The notes below the pieces were generated by a model. That model saw only the letters and a list, made by a program, of their open reading frames with translations. It was not told where the DNA came from and did no database searches. Of a stretch of 39,658 bases of DNA, positions 1 through 6,817 are shown piece by piece; position 1 is the first letter of the stretch; the number at the start of each line of letters is the position of its first letter. The stretch covers positions 1 to 39,658 of the forward strand of contig JAIEPK010000152.1 of NCBI GenBank assembly GCA_019749875.1, read 5' to 3'. Source of the DNA: Candidatus Binatia bacterium (GTDB lineage: Bacteria; Desulfobacterota; Binatia; UBA12015). Position numbers and translations under genes: made by a program.

Positions 1-1
1 G

Positions 2-1012
2 AACCTCGAGCACAGCGCCGGCGGCTCGAGCGGCGGGGCCGCCGCCGCGGTCGCGGCGGGCATCGTGCCGTTCGCGCACGCGAGCGACGGCGGCGGGTCG
101 ATCCGCGGCCCGGGCAGCATGTGCGGCCTCATCGGCCTCAAGCCGACGCGCGGCCGGCTGTCGTTCGGGCCGAGCATCGGGGAGCGCTGGTCGGGCTTCT
201 CGAACGAGTTCGCGATGACGCGCACGATCCGTGACACCGCAGCACTGCTCGATGCCGTCGCGGGCGCGATGCCCGGCGATCCATACACCGCGCCGCCCCC
301 CTCGCGGAGCTTCGCCGAGAGCGCGCAGCGTCCGCCCGGCAAGCTGCGCGTCGCCGTGCTTCGGCACGGCATCCGCGGCATGGAGCTGCACCCGGAGTGC
401 CTCGCGGCGGTCGACCGCGCGGCGCGCGCGCTGACCGACGCCGGTCACGTCGTCGAGGAAGGCTACCCGGCGATCCTCGACGACCACGAGCACGTCGGCC
501 ACTACGTGACCATCGTCGCGAGCAACACCGCGCGCGCGGTCGACGTCTGGGCCGAGCGCGCCGGTCGTGCGGTCACCGAAGACGACATGGAGCCGCTCAC
601 CTGGGCGCTCGCCGGCTACGGCCGCGCGAAGACCGCACCCGAGCTGCTCGCCGCGATCGAGAGCGTGCACCGCCTCGGCCGCCGCGTCGCCGAGTGGTTC
701 GCCGGTGGCTTCGATCTGCTCTTGACGGCAACGCAGAGCCTGCCGCCGCCGCGCCTCGGCGAGATCAGCTCGACGCGCGAGGAGCCGCTGCGGGCGTTCC
801 TGCGCGCCGCCCCGTACGGCGTGAACACGCTGCCGTTCAACCAGTCGGGCATGCCGGCGATCTCGCTGCCGGTGCACTGGACGGCCGACGGGCTGCCGGT
901 CGGCGCCCAGCTGGTCGCGCCGTTCGCACGCGAGGACCTGCTGCTCGCGGTCGGCGCACAGCTCGAGCAGGTCTGCGACTGGCGGACGCGGCGCGCGCCG
1001 ATCCACGCCTGA
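2..1012 (+). CDS. Amidase (amidase-signature family), 5'-truncated by window edge
   Basis: The reading frame is already open at base 2, so the N-terminus lies outside the window; 336 residues are visible. The first residues carry the amidase-signature core: a Gly-Gly-Ser-Ser-Gly-Gly stretch, then [13 protein letters not shown], which holds the cis-Ser and nucleophilic Ser of the Ser-cisSer-Lys triad, followed by [11 protein letters not shown]. The catalytic Lys would be upstream and is not seen. The family hydrolyses amides in the cytoplasm (GatA, indoleacetamide hydrolase, acylamidase). The substrate cannot be read from sequence, and no GatB/GatC partner is nearby, so a stand-alone catabolic amidase is more likely than the tRNA amidotransferase subunit. 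A transposon sits 41 bp downstream of the stop. Confidence 0.9.
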   Translation, partial: NLEHSAGGSSGGAAAAVAAGIVPFAHASDGGGSIRGPGSMCGLIGLKPTRGRLSFGPSIGERWSGFSNEFAMTRTIRDTAALLDAVAGAMPGDPYTAPPPSRSFAESAQRPPGKLRVAVLRHGIRGMELHPECLAAVDRAARALTDAGHVVEEGYPAILDDHEHVGHYVTIVASNTARAVDVWAERAGRAVTEDDMEPLTWALAGYGRAKTAPELLAAIESVHRLGRRVAEWFAGGFDLLLTATQSLPPPRLGEISSTREEPLRAFLRAAPYGVNTLPFNQSGMPAISLPVHWTADGLPVGAQLVAPFAREDLLLAVGAQLEQVCDWRTRRAPIHA

Positions 1013-1045
1013 GATCGACTCCGCACGCGACGCGGGCGGCGGGCG

Positions 1046-1053
1046 AAAAGGAA
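1046..1053. repeat. Left target-site duplication (AAAAGGAA)
   Basis: The 8 bp AAAAGGAA directly precede the left terminal inverted repeat. They recur exactly at 4404-4411 directly after the right one. Eight-bp duplications are usual for IS1595-family insertions. Confidence 0.93.
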
Positions 1054-1076
1054 GGTGATAATATACTTGCGTAACC
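1054..1076 (+). repeat. Left terminal inverted repeat
   Basis: It starts GGTGATAATATACTTG and ends TAACC. It differs from the right end only at positions 17-18 (CG against GT). The AT-rich GATAATATAC core is the only AT-rich stretch ahead of the transposase and may also supply its -10 element; that is inference. Confidence 0.93.
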
Positions 1077-1101
1077 CCGCGGACTCGGCTACTGTCTCTC
1101 C

Positions 1102-2103
1102 ATGCCGAGGAAGAACCAGCGGACGACGGCCGAACCGATCAGCCTTCAGGAGGCCATTCGGTTCTTCTCCGACGAGGATCGCGCGCACGACTACCTGCTA
1201 GAGCGCCGCTGGCCAGACGCCGAGGTTCGCTGCCCGACGTGCGGCAGCAGCGCCGTGCACTACCTCGCGAAGTACCGCCGCTGGAAGTGCGCGAGCGACC
1301 ACGCGCAGCGCCAGTTCTCGATCAAGGTCGGCACGATCATGGAAGGCAGCCCGCTCCCGCTGGGCAAGTGGCTCGCCGCGATGTGGATGGCCGCGAACTG
1401 CAAGAACGGCGTCAGCAGCTACGAGGTGCACCGCGCGCTCGACATCACACAGAAGAGTGCTTGGTTCATGCTCCAGCGCATCCGCCTCGCGATGCAGGCT
1501 GCCGGAAGCGGCGACGGCAAGTTCGACGGTCACGTTGAGGTCGACGAGACGTTCATCGGCGGCAAGGCGCGCTTCATGCACGCCCACAAGCGCGCCGAGA
1601 AGATCAAGGGCCGTGGCCCGATGGGCAAGGTCGCCGTCATGGGCCTGCTCTCGCGCCACGGCAAGGACGGACACAGCGTCGTCCGCACGACGGTCGTCAA
1701 GGACCGACGCAAGGCCACGCTTCAGCACGAGGTGCGCGCGAACGTCGAGACGGGCTCGTTCGTCTACTCGGATGAGCTGCTGTCGTACCAGGGCCTCGAC
1801 GGCGAGTACGTGCACAACGTCATTAATCACGCCGAGACCTACGTGCGCGGAAACGTGCACACCAACGGCATGGAGAACTTCTGGTCGCTCCTGAAGCGCG
1901 GCATCCGCGGCACGTACGTGAGCGTGGAGCCATTTCACCTCTTCCGCTACCTCGACGAGCAGGCGTTTCGGTTCAACCTGCGCAAGGACAAGGAAGGCGA
2001 CCGCGGGCGCTTCAAGGCGCTGCTCGGTCACGTCGCCGGCAAGCGACTCACCTACCGCACGTTGATCGGGGACGGGCACTCAGCAACCCTCGCGATGGCG
2101 TGA
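1102..2103 (+). CDS. IS1595-family DDE transposase
   Basis: 333 residues, about the usual family length. An N-terminal zinc ribbon is visible (Cys44, Cys47 in CPTCGSS; Cys63 in RRWKC). A helical region with IMEGSPLPLGKW and DITQKSAWFMLQRIR follows. The ISXO2-type catalytic domain has acidic residues Asp148 (VEVDETFIGG), Asp224 (VYSDELLSY) and Glu258 (NGMENFWSLLKRG). These are the standard signatures of IS1595/ISXO2 transposases, which cut and paste using the terminal repeats. The frame is intact and starts at ATG 48 bp inside the left end. It should be able to mobilise the whole element together with its cargo. Confidence 0.96.
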   Translation: MPRKNQRTTAEPISLQEAIRFFSDEDRAHDYLLERRWPDAEVRCPTCGSSAVHYLAKYRRWKCASDHAQRQFSIKVGTIMEGSPLPLGKWLAAMWMAANCKNGVSSYEVHRALDITQKSAWFMLQRIRLAMQAAGSGDGKFDGHVEVDETFIGGKARFMHAHKRAEKIKGRGPMGKVAVMGLLSRHGKDGHSVVRTTVVKDRRKATLQHEVRANVETGSFVYSDELLSYQGLDGEYVHNVINHAETYVRGNVHTNGMENFWSLLKRGIRGTYVSVEPFHLFRYLDEQAFRFNLRKDKEGDRGRFKALLGHVAGKRLTYRTLIGDGHSATLAMA

Positions 2104-2165
2104 AGCGGGAGCGGCGCGGCAAGCGGCGCCAGGGCCGATCCTAAAGCGCAACCCCTAACCAGCCG

Positions 2166-2606
2166 ATGGAGTTTGCCGTGACGCCCAAGCAGGTCGAACG
2201 TCTAGACGAAGCGCCCGCGTATCATGCCGAGATCGGCGTTGATCTTCCGCTTGACCGCTGGATCGGTTTTGCGGTCAAGGTGCTGCGCGACGCGGGAATA
2301 GAGACCTACGAGTCGTGCGAGGGGGGGAAGGGTCACGCCTTCCCAGAGCCGACAATCCGGTTTCACGGCACGAGTACGACCGGCTTTCATGCATTCAACA
2401 TCGCAATGGAGCACGCGTTGCCGGTGTATGCGGTTCGTCGCGCATGGTCTGTGACCGACGGCGAGCTGACTGGGCCGAACTGGGAGATGGTCTTTCATCC
2501 GCGCCGCACGCTGGTGCGGCGGCAGCAGCAGGCCGAGCGCGCTGGGTTGATGGGAGCGCCGCCGAAGCGACGCCCCCATCGGGTTATTGGTCAGCCCAGT
2601 CGCTGA
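2166..2606 (+). CDS. Small phage-type hypothetical protein (transposon passenger)
   Basis: 146 residues, 62 bp downstream of the transposase on the same strand. The core reads GIETYESCEGGKGHAFPEP, TIRFHG, then AMEHALPVYAVRRAW and GPNWEMVF, a compact alpha/beta pattern. I have seen similar uncharacterised proteins in prophages and other mobile DNA, but no function is known to me. No signal peptide or membrane segment is visible. The single Cys and conserved-looking Glu, Gly and His in the SCEGGxGH stretch could form a small functional site. The RBS is weak, and an in-frame GTG at 2178 is an alternative start. The last 16 bp overlap tail-to-tail with the 51-residue gene on the other strand. Confidence 0.75.
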   Translation: MEFAVTPKQVERLDEAPAYHAEIGVDLPLDRWIGFAVKVLRDAGIETYESCEGGKGHAFPEPTIRFHGTSTTGFHAFNIAMEHALPVYAVRRAWSVTDGELTGPNWEMVFHPRRTLVRRQQQAERAGLMGAPPKRRPHRVIGQPSR

Positions 2607-2746
2607 CAGTGCTCACACTTCCGGCGGCCACCGGTCCCCTGTCGCTTGTAGTAGGACTCGATGTTGTTGCCTTCGGTGCAGGCCGTGTCGTCGTGGTAGA
2701 CGGGCCGATCCGTCGCCTTGACGGAGTGCCAGGGATAGATTTTCAT
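2591..2746 (-). CDS. 51-residue zinc-ribbon-like protein (transposon passenger)
   Basis: ATG at 2746 is preceded on this strand by AGGACAGAACGGAA. The product is 51 residues: PVYHDDTACTEGNNIESYY in the middle and GGRRKCEHC near the end. His18, Cys23, Cys44 and Cys47 could bind one zinc ion. Very small proteins with the pattern Cys-x-x-Gly-Asn-Asn-Ile ... Gly-x-Gly-Gly-x-x-x-Cys-x-x-Cys are common in phages and integrative elements. Function is unknown; DNA or RNA binding is a guess. It is the distal member of the leftward-reading cargo genes and lies about 340 bp beyond the stop of the preceding one. Confidence 0.7.
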   Translation of the reverse strand: MKIYPWHSVKATDRPVYHDDTACTEGNNIESYYKRQGTGGRRKCEHCQRLG

Positions 2747-2771
2747 TTCCGTTCTGTCCTAACAGTTGAAG

Positions 2772-3073
2772 GCGCCCGCGGGCGCAATTGAAGAATTCGC
2801 ACTCGTTGCCGTCGCGTCTCGCCCGCTCGTGGCGTGAGCCCTGAAGCCCGCGCCACGAGCGCGACGGAGACCTAGATCATGGTGAAGCTCGGTCGTACCG
2901 CATGCGGGTCGCTCGCTTTCCCAAGACGTACGGAGCCTGCGCGTACGTCTTGACAGGGGCGCCCCTGGATGGGCTAGATACGAGGTAGTAGGGCCTCGGT
3001 GATCTAGTTCAGGCGCCGATCGCTTTCGGGAAGCCGGGCCGTGACGGTGGTCAGACCGTTGCGAGCCCGGCTT
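2772..3073. repeat. Cluster of six inverted repeats in the transposon's 339-bp gene-free tract
   Basis: Between the small zinc-ribbon gene and the winged-helix gene no further ORF is convincing, but the DNA is packed with dyads. They are: a 14-bp palindrome at 2772-2785; a two-part stem of 7 bp (2809-2815 with 2861-2867) and 10 bp (2825-2834 with 2851-2860); a perfect 11-bp stem at 2922-2932 with 2942-2952; a 12-bp palindrome AGGGGCGCCCCT at 2955-2966; a 6-bp outer stem at 2974-2979 with 3002-3007 that contains an inner CGAGG/CCTCG stem; and a 9-bp stem at 3031-3039 with 3065-3073. Possible roles are a structured RNA, tandem terminators or protein-binding sites. Confidence 0.75.
3031..3073 (-). 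terminator. Possible terminator of the leftward cargo operon
   Basis: A 9-bp stem AAGCCGGGC/GCCCGGCTT encloses a smaller ACGGT/ACCGT stem. It lies 12 bp past the stop of the winged-helix gene. No run of T follows, so factor-independent activity is uncertain. Confidence 0.45.
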
Positions 3074-3085
3074 TCTGCGTCTGCT

Positions 3086-3604
3086 TTATGTCATGGTACG
3101 TGCCCAGACTCCGTCATCCGAACGGGTCACTTTGCCGGCCTGCTTGAGTCCAACAAGGCCAAAGTGGACGACGCGCCCCGGCATCTTGTCGTCGAAGGAG
3201 TAGCCTCGCCTCCTGGCGTAGTGAACGATCTCGCCAAGGGTCATACCCCGCGTGCCCTCTAGCGCATCTAGGATGATGTCGCTGAGCGACTGCGGCTCGT
3301 CGTGCGGGGCGTGCTCTGCGCGGAACTCAAGAGCTAACGGCAGCGTGGCGCCGTTCGATGCAGTCGCGCTGCTGGCCTTGATCTCGATCAAGATCAGCCG
3401 CTTCAGAGCCTCCTCCTTTTCTGCCAGCACTGAGATGGCCGCCTCGTGGGCCTTGCGCTCTGTGCGCGTCTGGTCGAGCTGCTTCTCCAGCACCACTACG
3501 AAGTCGGTGCGGTTCTCAATGTCGTGCGCCACGCCGGCACTAAAGCGCTCTTCCCCCACTCTTGTCAAGACAGTGAGGAAAGTGGCCACGCACTGCGCCA
3601 CCAC
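3086..3604 (-). CDS. Coiled-coil plus winged-helix DNA-binding-like protein (transposon passenger)
   Basis: 172 residues. The middle (about 35-75) is rich in heptad-like charged and hydrophobic residues (LEKQLDQTRTERKAHEAA) and probably forms a coiled coil. The C-terminus (about 105-165) reads SLSDIILDALEGTRGMTLGEI ... GYSFDDK ... HFGLVGLKQAGKV ... DDGVW. This is the helix-turn-helix-wing pattern of small winged-helix domains in mobile elements. A stop lies 15 bp upstream in frame, so the start must be GTG at 3604 or the adjacent GTG. It may regulate the element's own genes; this is inferred from fold only. It is third in the leftward operon after the 133- and 64-residue genes. Confidence 0.7.
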   Translation of the reverse strand: MVAQCVATFLTVLTRVGEERFSAGVAHDIENRTDFVVVLEKQLDQTRTERKAHEAAISVLAEKEEALKRLILIEIKASSATASNGATLPLALEFRAEHAPHDEPQSLSDIILDALEGTRGMTLGEIVHYARRRGYSFDDKMPGRVVHFGLVGLKQAGKVTRSDDGVWARTMT

Positions 3605-3690
3605 TTGCCAAAGCTTCGCTCAAATCGGTCGATCGCCCTACTCGTAGCGAGGTGCAGGCTGACGAGCAAGCCGGGGCCGCAGTGGGTCGC

Positions 3691-3885
3691 CTACTGTGCC
3701 CGGCGTGTCGTCCGGGACTTCACGGGGGGCTTAGCTTGACGTTGCTTGTCCAGCGCTTCCCGCGGCACCGCCAGCACGCCTCGCACGACCTGATCGAACT
3801 TCCTCGCGGCGTCTTGGCCTTCGTGGAAGTGGTCGGGCTCGATCCTACCTGAAGCTGCGCGCACTGAGTCGGCGGGTTTTGGCAT
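3691..3885 (-). CDS. 64-residue small protein (transposon passenger)
   Basis: Starts at ATG 3885, ten bases after the stop of the 133-residue gene on the same strand, so it is probably co-transcribed and perhaps translationally coupled. The centre reads AARKFDQVVRGVLAVPREAL, followed by a basic tail (KSRTTRRAQ). Short proteins with a KFDxxVRxVLxVPKxxL pattern are very common in prophages and integrative elements and lack a known function. A GTG 42 bp upstream could extend it but would run into the preceding gene. Confidence 0.65.
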   Translation of the reverse strand: MPKPADSVRAASGRIEPDHFHEGQDAARKFDQVVRGVLAVPREALDKQRQAKPPVKSRTTRRAQ

Positions 3886-3895
3886 GGGTGAGAGC

Positions 3896-4297
3896 CTACC
3901 ACTGCCGATGTGCGCTGTTAACCGCACCGCTCTGGGGCTCGTACCAGCCGTCTGGGTATCGCCCGAGGACTAGCCCGAACAGCTCTTCACGAGGGAGTTG
4001 TCCGCGGCGCACCCGCCACATGCCTAGGACGGCGCGCGATCCGAACGAGCAGACTCCGATCCACAGGAGCCCGAAGCCCATCAGCGCACCGGTGTAAAGC
4101 AGACCGCCCGACTGGTCGCGGATGGGCACGCACATGCACGGATCGAGTTTGAACCACTCGTACAGGACATGTCCGGTGATGAACCAGAGCGGCGACGAGA
4201 GGCCGATCCCGGCGAGGAACGCGAAGGTGAGCGTCTGGCGATGCTCGGCGCGCAGATCGCGGAAGCGCAGGGCGTTGCGCCAAACCTGCGTGATCAT
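3896..4297 (-). CDS. Two-helix membrane protein (transposon passenger)
   Basis: 133 residues with two long hydrophobic stretches, about 22-46 (TLTFAFLAGIGLSSPLWFI) and 64-94 (GGLLYTGALMGFGLLWIGVC). A short loop with Cys54 and Cys56 separates them, and the C-terminal tail is polar. No signal peptide is visible. ATG 4297 has GGTGG five bases upstream on this strand. It is the first gene of the leftward cargo operon, starting about 106 bp inside the right end of the element. I do not recognise a family. Confidence 0.65.
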   Translation of the reverse strand: MITQVWRNALRFRDLRAEHRQTLTFAFLAGIGLSSPLWFITGHVLYEWFKLDPCMCVPIRDQSGGLLYTGALMGFGLLWIGVCSFGSRAVLGMWRVRRGQLPREELFGLVLGRYPDGWYEPQSGAVNSAHRQW

Positions 4298-4380
4298 GAT
4301 CCACCGGTACGGTCACGGCGGAGGTCACTCAAGGGCGTCGCATTGATCGCGAGGCTATAGCGACCGCCTACTTGACTCTG

Positions 4381-4403
4381 GGTTAACCAAGTATATTATC
4401 ACC
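4381..4403 (-). repeat. Right terminal inverted repeat
   Basis: Read on the complementary strand it starts GGTGATAATATACTTG and ends TAACC, matching the left end at 21 of 23 positions. The outer end is at base 4403. Confidence 0.93.
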
Positions 4404-4411
4404 AAAAGGAA
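4404..4411. repeat. Right target-site duplication (AAAAGGAA)
   Basis: Exact copy of 1046-1053, immediately outside the right terminal inverted repeat. Confidence 0.93.
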
Positions 4412-4465
4412 CGCGCGACGGCGCGCGTGCGGTGGACCCGGGTCGGGCGAGGACGCGCGCGTCCG

Positions 4466-5983
4466 CTAGCGCACGATCTCGCGCAACGCGATGCAGGCGA
4501 GGTTCGCGAACATCTGTACGACCGGCAGGTCCGCCCGCGTCACCGGCGGCGTACCGGTCCGCATCGCGACGATCACCCCCACGGCCTTCGAGCGCACGAC
4601 CAGCGGCTGCACGATGAACGAGCTCGCGGCGATGCGCGGCACCGGTGCGCCCGGCGGCACCAGCATCATCGTCGTCCCGCGCTCGACCACGCGCGGCGTC
4701 GCATCGAGGACGACCTCCGCGATCAGCCCGGCCCCGCGACGGAGCGGGGCGGCGACACGACCGCCCTCGCGCTCGAGGTCGGTTCCGTAGCAGAAGCGCG
4801 CGACGACCTGCTCGCGTCCCTTCGCCACCAGGCCGAGCACCACCACGTCGAAGCCGCCGCTGCGTGCGATCCCCTCGACGACGGCCGTCAAGTTATGGTT
4901 GACGTCGCCGTCGTCGAGGATCGCTCCCGTCACCTCGACCGCGACGTCGACCGCGAGGACCGGGTCGCCGCGGCGCTCTGCCGGCAGCACTGCCGGTGCG
5001 GTCCCGGCCGGCAGTGCGACCGTCTCGTCCGCCGTGTGCGCCTGCGGCACCTGCACCATGACGCCGCCGGCCGGCGACACGCTCATCGGCCGGCGGTCGC
5101 GTGACGGCAGCAGGCCGAGCATGCGCGTGTGCGCAGGCATCTCCTCGTCCACCGCGTCGAGCGCATCGGCAAGACGCTGCGGCGACAGCTCGAGCTCGGC
5201 TTCGAGGCGCTCGATGCGCGTGCCGTCGATCGGCACGCCGAGCTCCCTCGCCCGCGTGTGCAGGTCCGCCAGCTCGACCACCGCGGAGAGCTGCTCGGCG
5301 AGCGTGCCGTGCACGGTGCGCAGGTCGCCCGTGCGCCGCTGGAAGTGGTGGACGTACGTGTCGGGCAGGCTCCAGTGACGCAGCACCTCGGTCGCGACGC
5401 GGTCCGGGGACACCCCCGCGACCGCCGTCACCGCCTCCTCGAGCGTATGGCTCCCCTCGCGCTCGAGCGTCAGCGCACGCAGCAGCACGTCCGGATAGAA
5501 CGCCGCCACCCAGAGCAAGCCGAGATTCGCGAACAGGCCGAGCAGGTACGCCTGCTCCGGCGGAACGCTGCCCACGCGCGTGGCGATCGCCTGCGCGGTG
5601 AGCGCGCAGCGCAGCGCGCGGCGCAGATTGTCGTGCACGACCTGATCGTTGGGCTTGCCGCGCGTCAGGTGCTGGATGAGCAGCAGGCCGGTCGCGATCT
5701 CGCGCACGCGCTCGAAGCCGATCAGCACGATGGCGCGCGTGATGGTCGACACCGCTTCGCCGCGCGCGCCGTAGGCGACCGAGTTCACCACGCGCAGGAT
5801 CTTCGCCGACAACCCCGGATCCTGCAGGATCGCGTGCGCGAGGCCGAGCGTGCTGCAGTGCTCCTTGCTCAGCAGGTGGTTCAGGCGCTCGATCGCCTGT
5901 GGGTTGGCACCGAGATCGCCCTGCTCGCGGATCTCCTCGAGGATCCGTGGGGCGCGTTCACCGTGCGCGGCCTGTGGTTGCAT
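4466..5983 (-). CDS. HDOD-domain signalling protein with C-terminal GAF-like domain
   Basis: 505 residues from ATG 5983, chosen because AGGAGAT stands six bases upstream; the frame extends 45 codons further but with poor composition. Residues about 25-215 form an HDOD domain: LAHAILQDPGLSAKILRVVNS, TITRAIVLIGFERVREIA, AYLLGLFANLGLLW. In active HD hydrolases the last segment would carry His-Asp, but here it is Ala-Asn, as in most HDOD proteins, which are non-catalytic scaffolds. The region from about 385 to the end resembles a GAF sensor (AGLIAEVVLDATPRVV ... FIVQPLVVRSKAVGVIVA). HDOD proteins usually link signalling inputs to motility, second messengers or competence. The gene stands alone beside the transposon's right end. 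Confidence 0.85.
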   Translation of the reverse strand: MQPQAAHGERAPRILEEIREQGDLGANPQAIERLNHLLSKEHCSTLGLAHAILQDPGLSAKILRVVNSVAYGARGEAVSTITRAIVLIGFERVREIATGLLLIQHLTRGKPNDQVVHDNLRRALRCALTAQAIATRVGSVPPEQAYLLGLFANLGLLWVAAFYPDVLLRALTLEREGSHTLEEAVTAVAGVSPDRVATEVLRHWSLPDTYVHHFQRRTGDLRTVHGTLAEQLSAVVELADLHTRARELGVPIDGTRIERLEAELELSPQRLADALDAVDEEMPAHTRMLGLLPSRDRRPMSVSPAGGVMVQVPQAHTADETVALPAGTAPAVLPAERRGDPVLAVDVAVEVTGAILDDGDVNHNLTAVVEGIARSGGFDVVVLGLVAKGREQVVARFCYGTDLEREGGRVAAPLRRGAGLIAEVVLDATPRVVERGTTMMLVPPGAPVPRIAASSFIVQPLVVRSKAVGVIVAMRTGTPPVTRADLPVVQMFANLACIALREIVR

Positions 5984-6180
5984 CGCGATCTCCTGGCCCG
6001 GCAACCGTTCGACCCGTGGCGCACGGAACTTGAGCAGATTTCCGCAGCCCCGACGGAGGATCGCGCACCTGCGCTGTCGAAAGGCACACGGCTCGTTCGA
6101 CTGTTGGGCGAATCGCAAGCAACCGGACGAGGGCGCCGCGAGACGGCACGCGCCTCTACCGCACCAACGGAGGAACGAAG

Positions 6181-6624
6181 ATGCGCTTCATGATCCTGAT
6201 CCGCGCGACGGCAGAGACCGAATCGGGCGCCATTCCCGACCCCGAGATGTTCACGGCCATGAGCCGCTACAACGAGGAGCTGGTGCAGGCAGGCGTCATG
6301 CTGAACGGCGACGGCCTGCACCCGAGCGCACGCGGGGCGCGCGTCCGCTTCTCGGGCGACTCGCGCACGGTGGTCCCTGGCCCGTTCCCCACCGGGGAGA
6401 TGATCGCCGGCTTCTGGATCTGGCGCTGCGACTCGCTCGCCGACGCGATCGCCTGGGTGGAGCGCTGCCCGAACCCGACGCACGGCGAGAGCGAGATCGA
6501 GATCCGCCAGCTGTTCGACGCCGAGGACTTCGGCGATGCCGTTCCCGAGGACGTCCGCGCGGCGGAGGCGCGCATGCGGGAGGAGATCACGGCACGCGAG
6601 GCGAAGCGTGGCGGCGCGTCCTGA
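6181..6624 (+). CDS. YCII-related (DGPF-type) protein
   Basis: 147 residues beginning MRFMILIRATAETESG, with MFTAMSRYNEELVQAGVML, then VPGPFPTGEMIAGFWIWRCDSLADAIAWVERCP. This is the ferredoxin-like YCII/PhnB-DGPF fold often found beside ECF sigma factors. Its enzymatic role is unknown. The RBS CGGAGGAACGAAG precedes the ATG. It is first in a run of overlapping genes leading into the DNA ligase, so it may be co-transcribed with repair functions. The usual ECF sigma partner is not present here. Confidence 0.85.
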   Translation: MRFMILIRATAETESGAIPDPEMFTAMSRYNEELVQAGVMLNGDGLHPSARGARVRFSGDSRTVVPGPFPTGEMIAGFWIWRCDSLADAIAWVERCPNPTHGESEIEIRQLFDAEDFGDAVPEDVRAAEARMREEITAREAKRGGAS

Positions 6625-6817
6625 CGACGCCGCGGCCGTACTCCGGGCGTGCGCGCCGCGGGGCACGCTCCGCTGGCGGGTGGTGGTCGTCGACGAGGAG
6701 CGACGCCTGGACGCGCACCTGCGGGACCTGCTCGTCCACGCGCTGCCTGCGCTCGCCGAGCGCCTTGCGTCACGTGCCGTGTGCGACGATGGTGCGGCGG
6801 TGCGAGGAGAACGATGA
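6608..6817 (+). CDS. Small 69-residue protein coupled to the DNA ligase gene
   Basis: GTG at 6608 lies inside the end of the YCII gene (17-bp overlap) with GAGG six bases upstream. The stop TGA at 6815-6817 overlaps the ligase ATG in an ATGA junction. The product begins VAARPDDAAAVLRACAPRG and continues LRWRVVVVDEERRLDAHLRD, a plausible soluble alpha/beta protein. No family is recognised. The tight overlaps on both sides are the main support for a real gene; otherwise this would be an unexplained 189-bp gap. Confidence 0.5.
   Translation: MAARPDDAAAVLRACAPRGTLRWRVVVVDEERRLDAHLRDLLVHALPALAERLASRAVCDDGAAVRGER

Larger units (their letters stand above)
1054..4403. mobile_element. IS1595-family transposon with passenger genes (3,350 bp)
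   Basis: The element is delimited by 23-bp terminal inverted repeats beginning GGTGATAATATACTTG (1054-1076 and complement of 4381-4403; 21 of 23 positions agree) and flanked by an exact 8-bp duplication. It carries a single DDE transposase at its left end. Behind it lie one co-oriented and four oppositely oriented small genes of the kind seen in phages and other mobile DNA, plus a dense cluster of inverted repeats. It inserted in the spacer between the amidase and the HDOD gene and broke neither. The intact ends, intact transposase and unmutated duplication suggest a recent insertion. IS1595-family members with passenger genes are known (for example ISNha5-type); this particular cargo is not one I recognise. 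Confidence 0.93.

Noticed and set aside
2755-2870. Possible integron attC-like site (CCTAAC followed by inverted repeats).
   Set aside because: The core sites do not fit RYYYAAC/GTTRRRY and no integrase is present.
2922-2952. Hairpins considered as a CRISPR repeat or tRNA-like element.
   Set aside because: The dyads differ in sequence and length, do not repeat at regular spacing, and no cloverleaf fits.
4372-4397. Outward promoter TTGACT/TATATT at the transposon's right end.
   Set aside because: The spacer is 14 bp, too short for a normal sigma-70-type promoter, and no rightward gene follows.
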